In this document: piece after piece, positions 60,944 to 64,000 of the stretch | How positions within the stretch are numbered: the first letter of the stretch is position 1 | How the letters are laid out: every line of letters starts with the position of its first letter | From: Membranipora membranacea | Taxonomy: Eukaryota; Bryozoa; Gymnolaemata; Cheilostomatida; Membraniporidae | Assembly: GCA_914767715.1 (NCBI GenBank) | Contig: OU612071.1 | Location: 23,745,681-23,809,680 of the forward strand | DNA length: 64,000 nucleotides | Direction of reading: 5' to 3' | Position numbers and translations under genes: made by a program | The notes under the pieces: generated by a model | Database searches by the model: none | What the model was told of the DNA's origin: nothing | Seen by the model: the letters and a program-made list of their open reading frames with translations, nothing else

Positions 60944-63310
60944 CCCAGATTCGATGCGGGGGAAGAGCTTGCCCCCTCTCAAACGCCCAGATTCGATGCG
61001 GGGGAAGAGCTTGCCCCCTCTCAAACGCCCAGATTCGATGCGGGGGAAGAGCTTGCCCCCTCTCAAACGCCCAGATTCGATGCGGGGGAAGAGCTTGCCC
61101 CCTCTCAAACGCCCAGATTCGATGCGGGGGAAGAGCTTGCCCCCTCTCAAACGCCCAGATTCGATGCGGGGGAAGAGCTTGCCCCCTCTCAAACGCCCAG
61201 ATTCGATGCGGGGGAAGAGCTTGCCCCCTCTCAAACGCCCAGATTCGATGCGGGGGAAGAGCTTGCCCCCTCTCAAACGCCCAGATTCGATGCGGGGGAA
61301 GAGCTTGCCCCCTCTCAAACGCCCAGATTCGATGCGGGGGAAGAGCTTGCCCCCTCTCAAACGCCCAGATTCGATGCGGGGGAAGAGCTTGCCCCCTCTC
61401 AAACGCCCAGATTCGATGCGGGGGAAGAGCTTGCCCCCTCTCAAACGCCCAGATTCGATGCGGGGGAAGAGCTTGCCCCCTCTCAAACGCCCAGATTCGA
61501 TGCGGGGGAAGAGCTTGCCCCCTCTCAAACGCCCAGATTCGATGCGGGGGAAGAGCTTGCCCCCTCTCAAACGCCCAGATTCGATGCGGGGGAAGAGCTT
61601 GCCCCCTCTCAAACGCCCAGATTCGATGCGGGGGAAGAGCTTGCCCCCTCTCAAACGCCCAGATTCGATGCGGGGGAAGAGCTTGCCCCCTCTCAAACGC
61701 CCAGATTCGATGCGGGGGAAGAGCTTGCCCCCTCTCAAACGCCCAGATTCGATGCGGGGGAAGAGCTTGCCCCCTCTCAAACGCCCAGATTCGATGCGGG
61801 GGAAGAACTTGCCCCCTCTCAAACGCCCAGATTCGATGCGGGGGAAGAACTTGACCCCTCTCAAACGCCCAGATTCGATGCGGGGGAAGAACTTGACCCC
61901 TCTCAAACGCCCAGATTCGATGCGGGGGAAGAACTTGCCCCCTCTCAAACGCCCAGATTCGATGCGGGGGAAGAACTTGCCCCCTCTCAAACGCCCAGAT
62001 TCGATGCGGGGGAAGAACTTGCCCCCTCTCAAACGCCCAGATTCGATGCGGGGGAAGAACTTGCCCCCTCTCAAACGCCCAGATTCGATGCGGGGGAAGA
62101 ACTTGCCCCCTCTCAAACGCCCAGATTCGATGCGGGGGAAGAACTTGCCCCCTCTCAAACGCCCAGATTCGATGCGGGGGAAGAACTTGCCCCCTCTCAA
62201 ACGCCCAGATTCGATGCGGGGGAAGAACTTGCCCCCTCTCAAACGCCCAGATTCGATGCGGGGGAAGAACTTGCCCCCTCTCAAACGCCCAGATTCGATG
62301 CGGGGGAAGAACTTGCCCCCTCTCAAACGCCCAGATTCGATGCGGGGGAAGAACTTGCCCCCTCTCAAACGCCCAGATTCGATGCGGGGGAAGAACTTGC
62401 CCCCTCTCAAACGCCCAGATTCGATGCCTTGCCCCCTCTCAAACGCCCAGATTCGATGCGGGGGAAGAACTTGCCCCCTCTCAAACGCCCAGATTCGATG
62501 CGGGGGAAGAACTTGCCCCCTCTCAAACGCCCAGATTCGATGCGGGGGAAGAACTTGCCCCCTCTCAAACGCCCAGATTCGATGCGGGGGAAGAACTTGC
62601 CCCCTCTCAAACGCCCAGATTCGATGCGGGGGAAGAACTTGCCCCCTCTCAAACGCCCAGATTCGATGCGGGGGAAGAACTTGCCCCCTCTCAAACGCCC
62701 AGATTCGATGCGGGGGAAGAACTTGCCCCCTCTCAAACGCCCAGATTCGATGCGGGGGAAGAACTTGCCCCCTCTCAAACGCCCAGATTCGATGCGGGGG
62801 AAGAACTTGCCCCCTCTCAAACGCCCAGATTCGATGCGGGGGAAGAACTTGCCCCCTCTCAAACGCCCAGATTCGATGCGGGGGAAGAACTTGCCCCCTC
62901 TCAAACGCCCAGATTCGATGCGGGGGAAGAACTTGCCCCCTCTCAAACGCCCAGATTCGATGCGGGGGAAGAACTTGCCCCCTCTCAAACGCCCAGATTC
63001 GATGCGGGGGAAGAACTTGCCCCCTCTCAAACGCCCAGATTCGATGCGGGGGAAGAACTTGCCCCCTCTCAAACGCCCAGATTCGATGCGGGGGAAGAAC
63101 TTGCCCCCTCTCAAACGCCCAGATTCGATGCGGGGGAAGAACTTGCCCCCTCTCAAACGCCCAGATTCGATGCGGGGGAAGAACTTGCCCCCTCTCAAAC
63201 GCCCAGATTCGATGCGGGGGAAGAACTTGCCCCCTCTCAAACGCCCAGATTCGATGCGGGGGAAGAACTTGCCCCCTCTCAAACGCCCAGATTCGATGCG
63301 GGGGAAGAAC
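60944..63310. repeat. 42-bp satellite array, ~56 copies, two subtypes
   Basis: The unit is the same 22-bp core as the 61-bp array (CCCAGATTCGATGCGGGGGA plus AG) followed by AGCTTGCCCCCTCTCAAACG. The first ~20 copies (to about 61800) read GAGCTTGCCCC. From about 61806 the copies read GAACTTGCCCC, with two early ones reading GAACTTGACCCC. One copy near 62428 has a 10-bp deletion. The period is a multiple of three, so frames stay constant (LPPHRIWAFERGQV, RIESGRLRGGKFFP). Confidence 0.97.
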
Positions 63311-64000
63311 TTGCCCCCACTTGCCCCCACTTGCCCCCACTTGCCCCCACTTGCCCCCACTTGCCCCCACTTGCCCCCACTTGCCCCCACTTGCCCCCAC
63401 TTGCCCCCACTTGCCCCCACTTGCCCCCACTTGCCCCCACTTGCCCCCACTTGCCCCCACTTGCCCCCACTTGCCCCCACTTGCCCCCACTTGCCCCCAC
63501 TTGCCCCCACTTGCCCCCACTTGCCCCCACTTGCCCCCACTTGCCCCCACTTGCCCCCACTTGCCCCCACTTGCCCCCACTTGCCCCCACTTGCCCCCAC
63601 TTGCCCCCACTTGCCCCCACTTGCCCCCACTTGCCCCCACTTGCCCCCACTTGCCCCCACTTGCCCCCACTTGCCCCCACTTGCCCCCACTTGCCCCCAC
63701 TTGCCCCCACTTGCCCCCACTTGCCCCCACTTGCCCCCACTTGCCCCCACTTGCCCCCACTTGCCCCCACTTGCCCCCACTTGCCCCCACTTGCCCCCAC
63801 TTGCCCCCACTTGCCCCCACTTGCCCCCACTTGCCCCCACTTGCCCCCACTTGCCCCCACTTGCCCCCACTTGCCCCCACTTGCCCCCACTTGCCCCCAC
63901 TTGCCCCCACTTGCCCCCACTTGCCCCCACTTGCCCCCACTTGCCCCCACTTGCCCCCACTTGCCCCCACTTGCCCCCACTTGCCCCCACTTGCCCCCAC
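63311..64000. repeat. 10-bp TTGCCCCCAC satellite array, 69 copies, runs off the window
   Basis: Perfect decamers from 63311 to the last base. The unit differs by one base from CTTGCCCCCT of the 42-bp unit, so it probably arose from that segment. The minus strand has a run of five G every 10 nt (GTGGGGGCAA), which should favour G-quadruplexes. True length is unknown because the array continues past 64000. Confidence 0.98.

Noticed and set aside
58975-63310. Regular repeats as a possible CRISPR array
   Set aside because: There are no unique spacers; units are head-to-tail identical. The setting is eukaryotic and no cas genes are present.
58798-64000. Very long open frames on both strands (up to ~1,676 codons)
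   Set aside because: They lie wholly within the 61/42/10-bp arrays. The repeat units lack stop codons in several frames and the peptides simply mirror the DNA period. No start context, splice structure or domain supports a gene.

Overview
This is a stretch of animal nuclear genome, most likely from a marine invertebrate. Coding sequence is split into short exons with GT/AG borders. Intergenic DNA is AT-rich and full of transposon remnants. The recognisable products are metazoan: a monocarboxylate-transporter-like MFS protein, an F-type (fucose-binding) lectin joined to a PAN/apple-like module, an EGF/beta-propeller protein, and several non-LTR retrotransposon fragments. I see no operons, CRISPR arrays, rRNA or convincing tRNA genes. 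I cannot name the species.

Layout. 0.7-1.7 kb: a ~150-bp tandem repeat and a long (CATA)n microsatellite. 2.5-5.1 kb: an F-type lectin gene on the minus strand whose first exon is broken by a TAG codon and by a 968-bp foldback element flanked by a short target-site duplication. 8.85-9.5 kb: the 3' end of a non-LTR retrotransposon. 9.9-14.2 kb: a complete six-exon SLC16-like transporter on the minus strand (511 codons, all five introns phase 1). 16.2-18.5 kb: a tandem triplication carrying an exon-like minus-strand ORF. 18.6-33 kb: mostly empty, with scattered low-confidence minus-strand exons and small MITEs. 31.9-32.6 kb: a TTAA-flanked inverted-repeat element. 35.8-39.7 kb: two copies of one ~1.85-kb long-TIR element, each with its own perfect 8-bp target-site duplication. 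39.7-40.2 kb: a 522-bp hAT-type element, also with a perfect 8-bp duplication. 42.3-48.05 kb: a retrotransposon whose reverse transcriptase is split by a ~4-kb insertion that itself contains a large tandem duplication. 48.4-49.1 kb: a TAA-flanked, Harbinger-like MITE. 49.98-57.0 kb: a plus-strand gene for an EGF/NHL-like beta-propeller protein, with a 448-bp TTAA-flanked foldback in an intron. 58.7-58.97 kb: a decayed coding fragment. 58.98-64.0 kb: a GC-rich satellite of three successive arrays with periods of 61, 42 and 10 bp that share core sequence; it runs off the end of the window.

The genes do not form one pathway. The main story is genome dynamics: precise transposon insertions (one inside a lectin exon, one inside a retrotransposon) and the growth of a layered satellite. 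The very long open frames in the last 5 kb are a by-product of stop-free repeat units, not genes. Exon borders were derived by hand from splice-site consensus and phase agreement. They have not been checked against transcripts or databases.
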